A DNA stretch of 22,820 nucleotides from Flavobacteriaceae bacterium (GTDB lineage: Bacteria; Bacteroidota; Bacteroidia; Flavobacteriales; Flavobacteriaceae), in contig JAUWLK010000010.1 of assembly GCA_030613745.1 (NCBI GenBank), positions 1 through 22,820 of the forward strand, written 5' to 3'. Below the pieces are notes generated by a model. The model saw only the letters and a list, made by a program, of their open reading frames with translations, did no database searches and was not told the DNA's origin. Of this stretch, positions 6,908-14,965 are shown in pieces. The position numbers and the translations under genes are program-made. Numbering within the stretch: the first letter of the stretch is position 1; every line of letters begins with the position of its first letter.

Positions 6908-8164
6908 ATGAAAAAAATTATATATTTTATCTTTTTGATGGTTTTTACAACTGCATTTTCTCAAGAAGAATTGAGTTTGACTAAATGTTATTCATTAGCT
7001 GAAATAAATCATCCTATAGCGAAACAAAATGAATTAATTCCGCAGCAAAATGAATTAAATACAGATATTATCAATACAAAAAAATATCCAAAAATTGATT
7101 TTGATGCTCAAGTCACATACCAATCAGATGTTATCCACTTCCCAACAGAAAATCCTGGATTAATATTTGAACTTCCAAATAAAGATCAATACAAAACAAC
7201 GTTAACTTTAAACCAACTAATTTATAGTGGAGGATCAATTAAAGCTGCAATTGAAGATGAAAATGCCAAATCAAAAACACAACAACAACTTGTTCACGTA
7301 GAGTTGTACCAATTAAAACCTAAAATAAATCAACTGTATTTTTCAATTTTACTTTTACAAGAAAAAAAAGATCTTTTAAAAGCAAAACAAAACCAACTAC
7401 AAGAAAAACTCAAAGAAGTTAAAGCAGGTATAAAATATGGTGCTGTTTTACCTTCTTCAGATTCTGTTTTAGAAGCTGAACTTTTAAAATTAAACCAACA
7501 ATTAATTAAAATTGAAAGCTCTAAGTTGAACTTATTTCAATCTTTAAAAAAATATTTAGGAATTCCAATAACAGAATCAACTACTTTAGTATATCCTGAA
7601 ATATCAGATAATTTATCAAGTTCTTTAAATCGACCTGAATTAGATTTATTCAACCTACAAAAAGAGCAAATAGATTTTACCTCAACTATAATATCAAAAA
7701 ACAGACTGCCAAAAGTATACGGATTTGCTCAAGGTGGTTATGGCAACCCTGGATTAAATATGTTAGACAATTCTTTTCAAGCATTTTATGTTGTGGGATT
7801 AAAATTAAATTGGAATGTTTTTGATTGGAATAAAACAAAAAAACAAACACAAGTACTTAAATTAAATAAGCAATTTATTGATACAGAGAAAGAAAAATTT
7901 GAATTAAACACTTCTATTCAATTAGAACAGCAAATTATTGAAATAAATAAATATAAAAACTTTACTAAAAGTGATCAATCTATAATTGAATTACACAAGC
8001 AAATTGTTAAAACAGCAGATTCACAATTAAAAAATGGTGTAATTACCTCATCAGAATACATTGAAAAACTGACTAATCTTTATGAAGCTGAAAATAATTT
8101 AAAAACTCATCAAATTCAATTATTATTATCACAAGCTAATTATAAAACTATTCAAGGTATTTAA
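6908..8164 (+). CDS. TolC-like outer membrane efflux protein
   Basis: The 418-residue precursor starts with a clear signal peptide (MKKIIYFIFLMVFTTAFS, cleavage before QEE). The rest follows the outer membrane factor pattern: a repeated architecture with long Gln/Lys/Glu-rich helices, strand segments such as NRLPKVYGFAQGGYG and LKLNWNVFDW, and a C-terminal LTNLYEAENNLKTHQIQLLLSQANYKTIQG helix. Such proteins form trimeric channels through the outer membrane and periplasm. The adaptor gene follows after 21 bases and an ABC exporter completes the set, so this is the exit duct of a tripartite pump. It is slightly shorter than E. coli TolC, within the range of Bacteroidota members. Confidence 0.93.
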   Translation: MKKIIYFIFLMVFTTAFSQEELSLTKCYSLAEINHPIAKQNELIPQQNELNTDIINTKKYPKIDFDAQVTYQSDVIHFPTENPGLIFELPNKDQYKTTLTLNQLIYSGGSIKAAIEDENAKSKTQQQLVHVELYQLKPKINQLYFSILLLQEKKDLLKAKQNQLQEKLKEVKAGIKYGAVLPSSDSVLEAELLKLNQQLIKIESSKLNLFQSLKKYLGIPITESTTLVYPEISDNLSSSLNRPELDLFNLQKEQIDFTSTIISKNRLPKVYGFAQGGYGNPGLNMLDNSFQAFYVVGLKLNWNVFDWNKTKKQTQVLKLNKQFIDTEKEKFELNTSIQLEQQIIEINKYKNFTKSDQSIIELHKQIVKTADSQLKNGVITSSEYIEKLTNLYEAENNLKTHQIQLLLSQANYKTIQGI

Positions 8165-8185
8165 AAACAAGTAAAAAATAAACAA

Positions 8186-9073
8186 ATGAAATCACCATTT
8201 ACAATATTATACACAGCCATCTTTACGATTATTTTAAGTTCATGCAATTCTAATTCTGAACTAGCCGATGGATACGGAAATTTTGAAGCTGTTGAAACAA
8301 CTATTTCAGCAGAAAGCAACGGAAAATTATTAAAATTCGATATTGAAGAAGGACAAATCCTAAAGAAAAATACTATTATAGGATATATTGACACTATTCA
8401 ATTGGCATTAAAAAAAGAACAGTTAATAGCTTCAAAAAATGTTATATCCTCAAAATCAAAAGGAGTTCTTTCTCAAATAAAAGTATTAAAATCGCAGCTA
8501 AAAACAGCACAGATCTCTAAAAAAAGAACTGAAAATTTGATTGCAGCAAATGCTGGAACACAAAAACAATTAGATGATATTAATGGAAAAATTGATGTTA
8601 TAATCAACCAAATTATAAGTGTAGAAACACAAAACGCACCTATTGTAAATGAATTAAAAAGTATTGATGTACAAGTAAAACAAATTGAAGATCAAATACA
8701 AAAAAGCATTATTACTAATCCGGTAAATGGGACAGTTTTAGTAAAATATGCCGAACCTAATGAAATTACTTCTTTCGGAAGACCTTTATATAAAATAGCG
8801 GATTTAAGCACCATGCAATTGCGTGTTTATGTAAGTGAAGCTCAATTGGCATCTATTAAAATAGGGCAAGAAGTTACTATTAAAATTGATGAGAATGAAG
8901 ATATGAAAAACTACGATGGTATAATTACCTGGGTTGCTGCTGAAGCTGAATTTACACCTAAAATTATTCAAACTAAAGAAGAAAGAGTAAACTTAGTATA
9001 CGCAATAAAAATAGATGTAAAAAATGATGGAAGTTTAAAAATAGGAATGCCTGCAGAAATGTGGTTAAAATGA
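8186..9073 (+). CDS. HlyD/YbhG-like periplasmic adaptor, lipoprotein
   Basis: The N terminus carries a lipoprotein signal ending in LSSC, with C20 the expected lipidated residue, so the 295-residue protein is anchored to a membrane facing the periplasm. A first lipoyl half (GNFEAVETTISAESNGKLL) is followed by coiled coil (about residues 65-165), the second lipoyl half (NPVNGTVLVKYAEPNEI) and a beta-barrel region. The segment WVAAEAEFTPKIIQTKEERVNLVYAIKI resembles YbhG more than RND adaptors. It would link the ABC-2 permeases to the TolC-like channel. The next gene is 124 bases away, the largest gap inside the block. Confidence 0.92.
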   Translation: MKSPFTILYTAIFTIILSSCNSNSELADGYGNFEAVETTISAESNGKLLKFDIEEGQILKKNTIIGYIDTIQLALKKEQLIASKNVISSKSKGVLSQIKVLKSQLKTAQISKKRTENLIAANAGTQKQLDDINGKIDVIINQIISVETQNAPIVNELKSIDVQVKQIEDQIQKSIITNPVNGTVLVKYAEPNEITSFGRPLYKIADLSTMQLRVYVSEAQLASIKIGQEVTIKIDENEDMKNYDGIITWVAAEAEFTPKIIQTKEERVNLVYAIKIDVKNDGSLKIGMPAEMWLK

Positions 9074-9095
9074 TTTGAAAATGAAATAATTAAAT

Positions 9096-9125
9096 AATTT
9101 AAAAATGCTGATTAATTTTTAAATT
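9096..9125 (+). other. AT-only hairpin between adaptor and membrane protein genes
   Basis: AATTTAAAAAT and ATTTTTAAATT form a perfect 11-base inverted repeat around an 8-base loop. It lies in the 124-base gap after the adaptor gene. It might attenuate transcription or protect a processed mRNA end, but an AT-only stem is weak and no T-run directly follows. Confidence 0.35.
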
Positions 9126-9197
9126 AAACAATTGAAAAATTATCAGTAGGTGTTAAGTAAATATAGAACTTATTAATCATCCCAAAATTTTATAATC

Positions 9198-9575
9198 ATG
9201 AAAATCTTAAAAAAAATAGCAGCAGTACTTGCTTTATTCATTGGTTTAATGTCAGTTTTTGCAGGATCAAAAGTGCTACTTGATATTGACACCAAAGATT
9301 ACACCATTTTAATCTGGTTGGTTTCCTACAATGTCATTTTTGGGTTAATCTCAATTTTTGCAGCATACCTAATTTGGAAAGCTAAAAAAAATAGTAAAAA
9401 TTTAACACTATTCATTTTATCTATGCATTTTATGGTTTTTATATACCTGAAATTTCTTAGTAATACTGTTGCTACAGAAAGTGTAAAAGCAATGATTTTC
9501 AGAACGAGTATTTGGATATTCATAGTTGTTTTATCAATAATAATTCCTAAATATTTTAACAAACAACAAAAATAA
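9198..9575 (+). CDS. small four-helix integral membrane protein, unknown function
   Basis: The 125-residue product has four predicted membrane helices (about residues 5-25, 38-60, 68-90 and 102-120) with short loops and a positively charged loop (KAKKNSKN) after helix 2. I do not recognise the family. It sits between the adaptor gene and the ATPase genes and only four bases upstream of the first ATPase, so it is very likely co-translated with the exporter. It could be an accessory subunit or an unrelated passenger. It is too small, and lacks the features, to be an ABC-2 permease. Confidence 0.75.
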   Translation: MKILKKIAAVLALFIGLMSVFAGSKVLLDIDTKDYTILIWLVSYNVIFGLISIFAAYLIWKAKKNSKNLTLFILSMHFMVFIYLKFLSNTVATESVKAMIFRTSIWIFIVVLSIIIPKYFNKQQK

Positions 9576-9579
9576 ATTT

Positions 9580-10482
9580 GTGGGTATAACAGTAAAACAT
9601 ATTTCAAAATCTTACGGTGAATTAAAAGCAGTAAATGATATTTCTTTTGATGTAAAAAAAGGTGAATTGTTTGGGTTAATTGGTCCGGATGGCGCTGGTA
9701 AAACTACTATTTTTAGAATACTAACTACACTTCTAATAGCTGATGAAGGTAAGGCAACTGTAGCGGGTTATGATGTTGTAAAAGATTATATTGATATTAG
9801 AAATCATGTAGGATATATGCCTGGTCGATTTTCTCTTTATCAGGATTTAACTGTTGAAGAGAATTTGGAATTTTTTGCAACAATATTTGGTACCACCATT
9901 GAAGAAAACTATGATTTGATTAAAGAAATATACATTCAAATAGAACCATTTAAAGATCGTAGAGCAGGTAAATTATCTGGTGGTATGAAGCAAAAACTAG
10001 CTTTAAGTTGTGCCTTAATTCACAAGCCCAAAGTACTGTTTTTAGACGAACCAACGACTGGTGTTGATCCTGTTTCTCGAAAAGAGTTTTGGGAAATGCT
10101 CAAACGTTTACAACAAAAGGGAATTACAATTTTAGTTTCTACTCCTTATATGGATGAAGCTGCTTTATGTGACAGAATTGCATTAATTCAAGATGGCAAA
10201 ATATTAGAAATTGATACTCCTAAAGAAATTGTAAAACATTATCCTAAAAAAATATATGATGTAAGTGCTGATAATATGTACGAACTCATTTTAAATTTGA
10301 ATGAATATGAACACAATTATAGTGTACATCCTTTTGGGGAATTCATTCATTATACCGACAAGAGAAATGATTTTAATCCTCAAGAACTAGTTCAATTTTT
10401 AGAAAATAGAAATCTCAAAAATATTGTTATAAAACAAACTCAAACAACCATTGAAGATGCTTTTATGGAATTGGCAAAATAA
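9580..10482 (+). CDS. ABC transporter ATP-binding protein, YbhF N-domain-like
   Basis: This 300-residue ATPase uses a GTG start four bases after the previous stop; a stop codon lies just upstream and no ATG preserves the N terminus. It has Walker A GPDGAGKTT (35-43), signature LSGGMKQK (132-139) and Walker B VLFLDEPTTGVD. The Q-loop position reads GYMPGRF (Gly82, not Gln) and the switch position reads STPYMDEA (Pro189, not His). GPDGAGKTT and LSGGMKQK recall the first half of E. coli YbhF, a fused double ATPase. Here the halves are separate genes and probably form a heterodimer with the next product. It energises the pump of the neighbouring permeases. Confidence 0.93.
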   Translation: MGITVKHISKSYGELKAVNDISFDVKKGELFGLIGPDGAGKTTIFRILTTLLIADEGKATVAGYDVVKDYIDIRNHVGYMPGRFSLYQDLTVEENLEFFATIFGTTIEENYDLIKEIYIQIEPFKDRRAGKLSGGMKQKLALSCALIHKPKVLFLDEPTTGVDPVSRKEFWEMLKRLQQKGITILVSTPYMDEAALCDRIALIQDGKILEIDTPKEIVKHYPKKIYDVSADNMYELILNLNEYEHNYSVHPFGEFIHYTDKRNDFNPQELVQFLENRNLKNIVIKQTQTTIEDAFMELAK

Positions 10483-10484
10483 AA

Positions 10485-11213
10485 ATGAAAAAATCAAATA
10501 TCATACAAGTTGAAAATTTAACCAAAATGTTTGGTGATTTTACTGCTGTAAATGCCATTACCTTTGAAATAAAAAAAGGGGAAATCTTTGGTTTTTTAGG
10601 AGCAAATGGTGCCGGTAAAACAACTGCAATGAAAATGCTAATTGGCATTCTAACCCCAACTTCTGGAAATGCTCAAGTAGCCAATTTTGATGTGTATAAA
10701 AACCCGGATGATATCAAAAAAAATATTGGTTATATGAGTCAGAAATTTGCTCTGTATGATGATTTAACTGTTAAAGAGAATATTACTTTTTTTGGTGGAA
10801 TTTATGGCTTGTCCCGAGAACAAATCAAAGAGAAAAGATGTCAGTTGGTTGAAGAATTAGGTTTACAAGAAGTTGTTGATGAATTAGTGAATTCTTTACC
10901 TTTAGGTTGGAAACAAAAATTAGCATTTTCTGTAGCTCTATTACACGATCCTAAAATTATATTTTTAGATGAGCCAACTGGCGGCGTTGACCCAATTACC
11001 AGACGACAATTTTGGGAAATGATCTATAAAACTGCTCATAATGGAACTACTGTTTTTGTTACTACACATTATATGGATGAAGCTGAATATTGTGATCGTG
11101 TATCCATAATGGTTGATGGTAAAATTGAAGCGTTAGATACACCAAAAAAATTGAAAGAACAATTCAAAGTTAATAGCATGAATGATGTGTTTTTAAAATT
11201 AGCCAGAGGATGA
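10485..11213 (+). CDS. ABC transporter ATP-binding protein, YbhF C-domain-like
   Basis: The 242-residue ATPase has a canonical Walker A GANGAGKTT (39-47), a Q-loop glutamine (Q86 in GYMSQKF), Walker B IIFLDEPTGGVD and the switch histidine H195 in TTHYMDEAE. Its signature is LPLGWKQK (138-145) instead of LSGGQ, typical of the second half of YbhF. The defects complement those of the upstream ATPase, so one composite ATP site should be normal and the other degenerate. It starts two bases after the upstream gene and its stop overlaps the next start (ATGA), indicating a tightly coupled operon. Confidence 0.94.
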   Translation: MKKSNIIQVENLTKMFGDFTAVNAITFEIKKGEIFGFLGANGAGKTTAMKMLIGILTPTSGNAQVANFDVYKNPDDIKKNIGYMSQKFALYDDLTVKENITFFGGIYGLSREQIKEKRCQLVEELGLQEVVDELVNSLPLGWKQKLAFSVALLHDPKIIFLDEPTGGVDPITRRQFWEMIYKTAHNGTTVFVTTHYMDEAEYCDRVSIMVDGKIEALDTPKKLKEQFKVNSMNDVFLKLARG

Positions 11214-12316
11214 AACGATTTACAGGGTTTATAAAAAAAGAATTTTACCATATCTTTAGAGATAGACGTTCATTGTTTATTCTTTTTGGTATGCCTATAG
11301 CCCAAATTTTGCTTTTTGGTTTCGCTATTACAAATGAAATTAACAATGTTGATATTGCCATTTTAGATAAATCAAAAGATGTCACTTCACAAGAAATTAT
11401 CAATAAAATTTCTTCTTCTAAATATTTTAGCATGAAACAAAATATTGAAAATGAAGCAGAAATTGAGGCAATTTTTAAAAAAGGAAAAGTAAAAGCTGTT
11501 TTGGTTTTTGAAAAAGATTTTAGTAAAAAATTAACTAAAGAAAACAATGCTACCGTCCAAATAATTACTGATGCTACTGACCCAAATACTGCGAATACTA
11601 TCAGTAATTTTGTAAGTTCCATTTTACAAAAATATCAACAAGAAATTAATAAAGACATACAAATAGCTTATCGAATTATACCTGAAACACGCATGGCTTA
11701 TAATCAGGAATTAAAAAGTGTTTTTATGTTTGTTCCTGGCGTAATGACCATTATTTTAATGTTAGTTTCTGCTATGATGACCTCAATTTCTATCACTCGT
11801 GAAAAAGAATTGGGTACTATGGAAATATTATTAGTATCGCCATTAAAACCTTTTCAGGTTATTATAGGAAAAGTGTTCCCATATATTTTCTTATCAATAA
11901 TAAACGCTGTAGTCATTATTTTACTAAGTATTTTTATATTTAATATGCCTGTTCAGGGAAGCTTTATCTTGTTAGGTGCAGAAAGTATTTTATTTATTAT
12001 TTCATCGTTATCCTTGGGTATTTTAATTTCAACTATCTCTGAAACACAACAAACAGCAATGATGATATCATTAATGGGATTAATGCTTCCTGTAATTTTA
12101 TTATCCGGATTTATTTTCCCTATTAGCAGTATGCCTAAAATTTTACAAGTAATAAGTAATGTCATACCTGCCACATGGTATATCATTATTTTAAAAGGTA
12201 TAATGCTAAAAGGAGTTGGTTTAACAATTATATGGAAAGAAACATTGATTTTATTGGGTATGACAATATTTTTTATTCTATTAAGTATTAAAAAATATAA
12301 GATTCGATTGGAATAA
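11210..12316 (+). CDS. ABC-2 type permease, YbhS-like
   Basis: The 368-residue inner membrane protein has the ABC-2 export layout: one N-terminal helix (about 21-40), a large periplasmic domain (about 41-170) and five helices in the C-terminal half, with the conserved cytoplasmic segment SITREKELGTMEILLVSPLKPFQVIIGK. Its start overlaps the ATPase stop by four bases. It pairs with the next permease to form the membrane channel of a heteromeric exporter. The E. coli counterpart YbhFSR has been linked to drug and cation export; substrate here is unknown. Confidence 0.92.
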   Translation: MKRFTGFIKKEFYHIFRDRRSLFILFGMPIAQILLFGFAITNEINNVDIAILDKSKDVTSQEIINKISSSKYFSMKQNIENEAEIEAIFKKGKVKAVLVFEKDFSKKLTKENNATVQIITDATDPNTANTISNFVSSILQKYQQEINKDIQIAYRIIPETRMAYNQELKSVFMFVPGVMTIILMLVSAMMTSISITREKELGTMEILLVSPLKPFQVIIGKVFPYIFLSIINAVVIILLSIFIFNMPVQGSFILLGAESILFIISSLSLGILISTISETQQTAMMISLMGLMLPVILLSGFIFPISSMPKILQVISNVIPATWYIIILKGIMLKGVGLTIIWKETLILLGMTIFFILLSIKKYKIRLE

Positions 12317-12319
12317 AGG

Positions 12320-12353
12320 CCCACCTTAACCCTCCTCAAAGGGAAGGAAATTC
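12320..12353. repeat. dispersed intergenic repeat, copy B
   Basis: This stretch starts CCCACCTTAACCC and contains CTCAAAGGGAAGG. It aligns with copy A at 3124-3159 and, like it, begins a few bases after a stop codon. Local base composition is richer in GC than the flanks. It occupies the 105-base gap between the two permease genes. Confidence 0.6.
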
Positions 12354-12420
12354 GTGTCGATTATAAATTATAATTAGTAAAAAATAAAATCAATTTGTAT
12401 TAATTAGTGAAATTAGTGTC
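12349..12420 (+). repeat. short AATTnGTG direct repeats
   Basis: AATTCGTGTC (12349-12358), AATTAGTGAA (12402-12411) and AATTAGTGTC (12411-12420) are three variants of one 10-base motif in the gap before the second permease. The first overlaps the end of repeat B. The GTG at 12407, which could be read as an early start for the next gene, lies inside this repeat. Confidence 0.5.
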
Positions 12421-12421
12421 T

Positions 12422-13543
12422 ATGAAAATAATAGGATACATCATCCAAAAAGAATTTAAGCAAATCTTTAGAAATAAAGCAATGCTTCCGCTAATTTTTG
12501 TTTTGCCTTTAATACAGTTAATTATACTTTCAAATGCAGCTACATTTGAAGTAAAAGATGTAAAATTCTCTTATATTGATCATGATAAAACTTCTTTTTC
12601 AAGAGAGCTGATTGACAAATTTAATGCATCTACTTATTTTAATGTGATAACTGAATTTCCTTCAGAAAAAATTGCAAGTGAAGCAATGTTAAAAGGAGAA
12701 GTTGATGTTATATTAGAAATTCCACATTATTTTGAACGCAATCTTTTAAAGGATAAAGAAACTAGTTTATCAGTAATTATTAATGCTATTGATGGTGCTG
12801 CTGCTGGTGTTGAAAATGTTTATATCAATCAAATTGTGCGAAGTTTTAATAAAAAAGCACAAGTAGATTTAATGCAGCCTTCAGACATGAAAAATCTACC
12901 AAAAAACATTACGAGTATTCCCTCCTTTTGGTATAATAAAACATTGAATTATAAAACATTTATGGTTCCCGGTATATTGGTTTTACTAGTAACTATGATT
13001 ACTTTATTTTTATCTGGAATGAATATAGTACGTGAAAAAGAAATTGGTACTTTAGAGCAAATGAACGTAACACCTATAAAAAAACATCAGTTTATCATTG
13101 GTAAATTGTTTCCGTTTTGGGTTCTTGGAATGTTACTGTTAACTATAGGATTAATCATTGCACGATTACTATTTGATGTGCCTATGGTTGGTAGTTTAAG
13201 TGTAATGTATTTGTATACTTCCATTTATATTTTAGTAATTCTGGGTATGGGATTATTTATTTCTAATTATACCGATACCCAACAACAGGCCATGTTTATT
13301 GCCTGGTTTTTTGTTGTTATATTTATTTTAATGAGTGGTCTTTTTACTCCAATTGAAAGTATGCCAGAGTGGGCGCAATTTTTAACAGAGTTTAATCCAA
13401 TAAAATATTATGTAGAAGTAATGCGAATGGTAATGCTCAAAGGTTCAAGTTTTATTGATATTTTACCCCAGTTTACAAAAACATTGATCTATGCATTCAT
13501 TATGAATGGATTGGCTGTTTGGAGTTATAAAAAAACGAACTAA
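12422..13543 (+). CDS. ABC-2 type permease, YbhR-like
   Basis: The second exporter permease shares the one-plus-five helix layout: a helix near residues 20-40, a periplasmic domain, then helices around the conserved MNIVREKEIGTLEQMNVTPIKKHQFIIGK loop. I chose the ATG at 12422 (373 residues). An in-frame GTG at 12407 would add five residues but lies in a short repeat. It forms a heterodimer with the preceding permease by inference from paired genes and the YbhS/YbhR precedent. The sequence closest to the C terminus (MSGLFTPIESMPEWAQ, then NPIKYYVEVMRMVMLKG) is typical of the family. Confidence 0.92.
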   Translation: MKIIGYIIQKEFKQIFRNKAMLPLIFVLPLIQLIILSNAATFEVKDVKFSYIDHDKTSFSRELIDKFNASTYFNVITEFPSEKIASEAMLKGEVDVILEIPHYFERNLLKDKETSLSVIINAIDGAAAGVENVYINQIVRSFNKKAQVDLMQPSDMKNLPKNITSIPSFWYNKTLNYKTFMVPGILVLLVTMITLFLSGMNIVREKEIGTLEQMNVTPIKKHQFIIGKLFPFWVLGMLLLTIGLIIARLLFDVPMVGSLSVMYLYTSIYILVILGMGLFISNYTDTQQQAMFIAWFFVVIFILMSGLFTPIESMPEWAQFLTEFNPIKYYVEVMRMVMLKGSSFIDILPQFTKTLIYAFIMNGLAVWSYKKTN

Positions 13544-13555
13544 AAATTTACACAA

Positions 13556-13996
13556 TTGAAAAAAATATCCATACTGGTAATTGCAATTATTTTGCTGTCT
13601 TTCAATCTTCCTAATAATGAAAAAACCTATTCTTTAACTATAAAAGTAAAAGATTTACGAAATTCAAAAGGTGTAGTTCAGTTTGCAATATATAACAAAG
13701 AAGGTTCTATTCCCGATGAAAAATATAAGAAATATTATAAAAAAGATATTGCAGTTATTAATAATAAAACATCAATTATAACTTTTAATGACCTACCTAA
13801 GGGAATTTACGCTATAAATATTCTCCACGATGAAAATAATGATGAAAAAATAGATAAAGGGTTCATACTTCCAACAGAAGGCATTGGATTTTCTAACTAT
13901 ACTTCCATAGGATTTACCAACAAGCCAAAATTCTCTAAAGCAAGTTTTGAGCTAAATACCAACATGGAGGTCAACGTTAAAGTAATCTATATGTAA
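13556..13996 (+). CDS. secreted DUF2141 domain protein
   Basis: The 146-residue product opens with a signal peptide (KKISILVIAIILLSFNL) followed by a compact DUF2141 domain: YSLTIKVKDLRNSKGVVQFAIYN, later FNDLPKGIYAINILHDENNDEKID and the closing strand segment. The only start that keeps the signal peptide is TTG at 13556; no in-frame ATG lies before the domain. DUF2141 proteins are exported beta-rich proteins of unknown role, common in Bacteroidota and often beside envelope genes. The gene lies 12 bases after the second permease and 17 before the phospholipase gene, so it appears to be part of the operon. Confidence 0.85.
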   Translation: MKKISILVIAIILLSFNLPNNEKTYSLTIKVKDLRNSKGVVQFAIYNKEGSIPDEKYKKYYKKDIAVINNKTSIITFNDLPKGIYAINILHDENNDEKIDKGFILPTEGIGFSNYTSIGFTNKPKFSKASFELNTNMEVNVKVIYM

Positions 13997-14013
13997 TCAT
14001 AAATTCTTAAAAT

Positions 14014-14910
14014 ATGTACAGGTATCTATTTACAAGTCTTTTGGTGCTCTTTTTTATCAATCTCTCTTTTGCTCAACAAAACAGTTATTCTTTACCTAAT
14101 GTTGATCTTTCCAAGATTGCTTTAGTCAACCAAAGTGATAGTTATGTTACTTTGCCTTTTGATATCGGTAATATTGAACCCTTGATCTTTGAAGCAAATA
14201 TTAGTCCGAGTTTTATCATTAGACAAAGAAAGGATTCCAGATTAATGGGAGTTTTAACTGCCCAAATTATTATCAGGATGTATAATGAAGAATCCTTACC
14301 TGTTCGAACGCCGAGTTATATTCCACAAATCACTGCTTATTATCTACTTAGCAATAAACAGGCTTTAAATAAACATACAGTCTTTGGAAAAGTTGCTCAC
14401 CACTCCAATGGCCAGTCTGAAGATTTTTACGATGAGAATGGAGATATTAATGTTGAATCTGGGAATTTCTCTACCAATTTTATGGAATTTGGTTATATCT
14501 TCAATAGACACAGTTCTAAATTCAATGCCGAAAAATTCTTAAAGACTTCCTTAGAGATCCATCCTAAAAGCTGGATGTTTGAAGAAATTCGCGGAATATA
14601 CAGCGGATTTCGGTGGCATAATACTTTTTCTGCTTTTAAGATTCCTATCGGTAATTCAGATACAGAAAAGAGAGCACAAATCTCTTTAAAACTGGAAACT
14701 ATGATAATGCTGGATGATATCAATGGCTGGAGCACATTCGAACCTGAGAGATTCAATGCAAGCCTTACTTTTTATTACCATCCAAAATTCCTGGAAGAGA
14801 TAGGATTTTTTGTTCAGTATTATCACGGAATGGATTATTACAATATTTATTTCATGCATCAAATCGATGTACTGCGGTTTGGAATCATGACTGATGTTTT
14901 ACGCTTTTAA
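14014..14910 (+). CDS. pldA: outer membrane phospholipase A (PldA/OMPLA) homologue
   Basis: A signal peptide (MYRYLFTSLLVLFFINLSFA) is followed by a beta-barrel protein ending in Phe. Against E. coli PldA, three stretches match: NEESLPVRTPSYIPQ (like SEESSPFRETNYEPQ), the catalytic VAHHSNGQS (H129 and S131 in place of His142 and Ser144), and the C-terminal FVQYYHG...RFGIMTDVLRF. The catalytic Asn is probably N155 in FSTNF, after a loop about 12 residues longer than in E. coli. The residue equivalent to calcium-binding Arg147 is Gln134. OMPLA hydrolyses phospholipids that reach the outer leaflet. As the last gene of the efflux block it suggests an envelope-lipid role. Codon use seems slightly less AT-biased than in neighbours. 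Confidence 0.75.
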   Translation: MYRYLFTSLLVLFFINLSFAQQNSYSLPNVDLSKIALVNQSDSYVTLPFDIGNIEPLIFEANISPSFIIRQRKDSRLMGVLTAQIIIRMYNEESLPVRTPSYIPQITAYYLLSNKQALNKHTVFGKVAHHSNGQSEDFYDENGDINVESGNFSTNFMEFGYIFNRHSSKFNAEKFLKTSLEIHPKSWMFEEIRGIYSGFRWHNTFSAFKIPIGNSDTEKRAQISLKLETMIMLDDINGWSTFEPERFNASLTFYYHPKFLEEIGFFVQYYHGMDYYNIYFMHQIDVLRFGIMTDVLRF

Positions 14911-14925
14911 ATTTCTTAAATTTAA
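14907..14925 (+). terminator. weak hairpin at the end of the efflux block
   Basis: TTAAATTT-CTT-AAATTTAA is a perfect 8-base inverted repeat that includes the pldA-like stop codon. The stem is AT-only and the following T-run is poor, so it is a weak terminator candidate. Confidence 0.25.
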
Positions 14926-14946
14926 TCATACTTTCAATTAATATTG

Positions 14947-14954
14947 TAGTTTTG
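14947..14954 (+). promoter_or_regulatory. -7 promoter box of sufS
   Basis: TAGTTTTG fits TAnnTTTG and lies 42 bases before the sufS start codon, in the 86-base gap after the phospholipase gene. It suggests that sufS, cut off from sufABCD, has its own promoter. No TTG -33 box is evident. Confidence 0.5.
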
Positions 14955-14965
14955 TATTTTGATTC

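Noticed and set aside
11953..12339. 128-codon reverse-strand ORF under the first permease
   Set aside because: It is antisense to a well-supported membrane protein and its hydrophobic content mirrors that gene; no recognisable domain.
12407..12421. GTG start for the second permease
   Set aside because: It lies within a short direct repeat and adds only five residues; the ATG at 12422 gives the normal N terminus.
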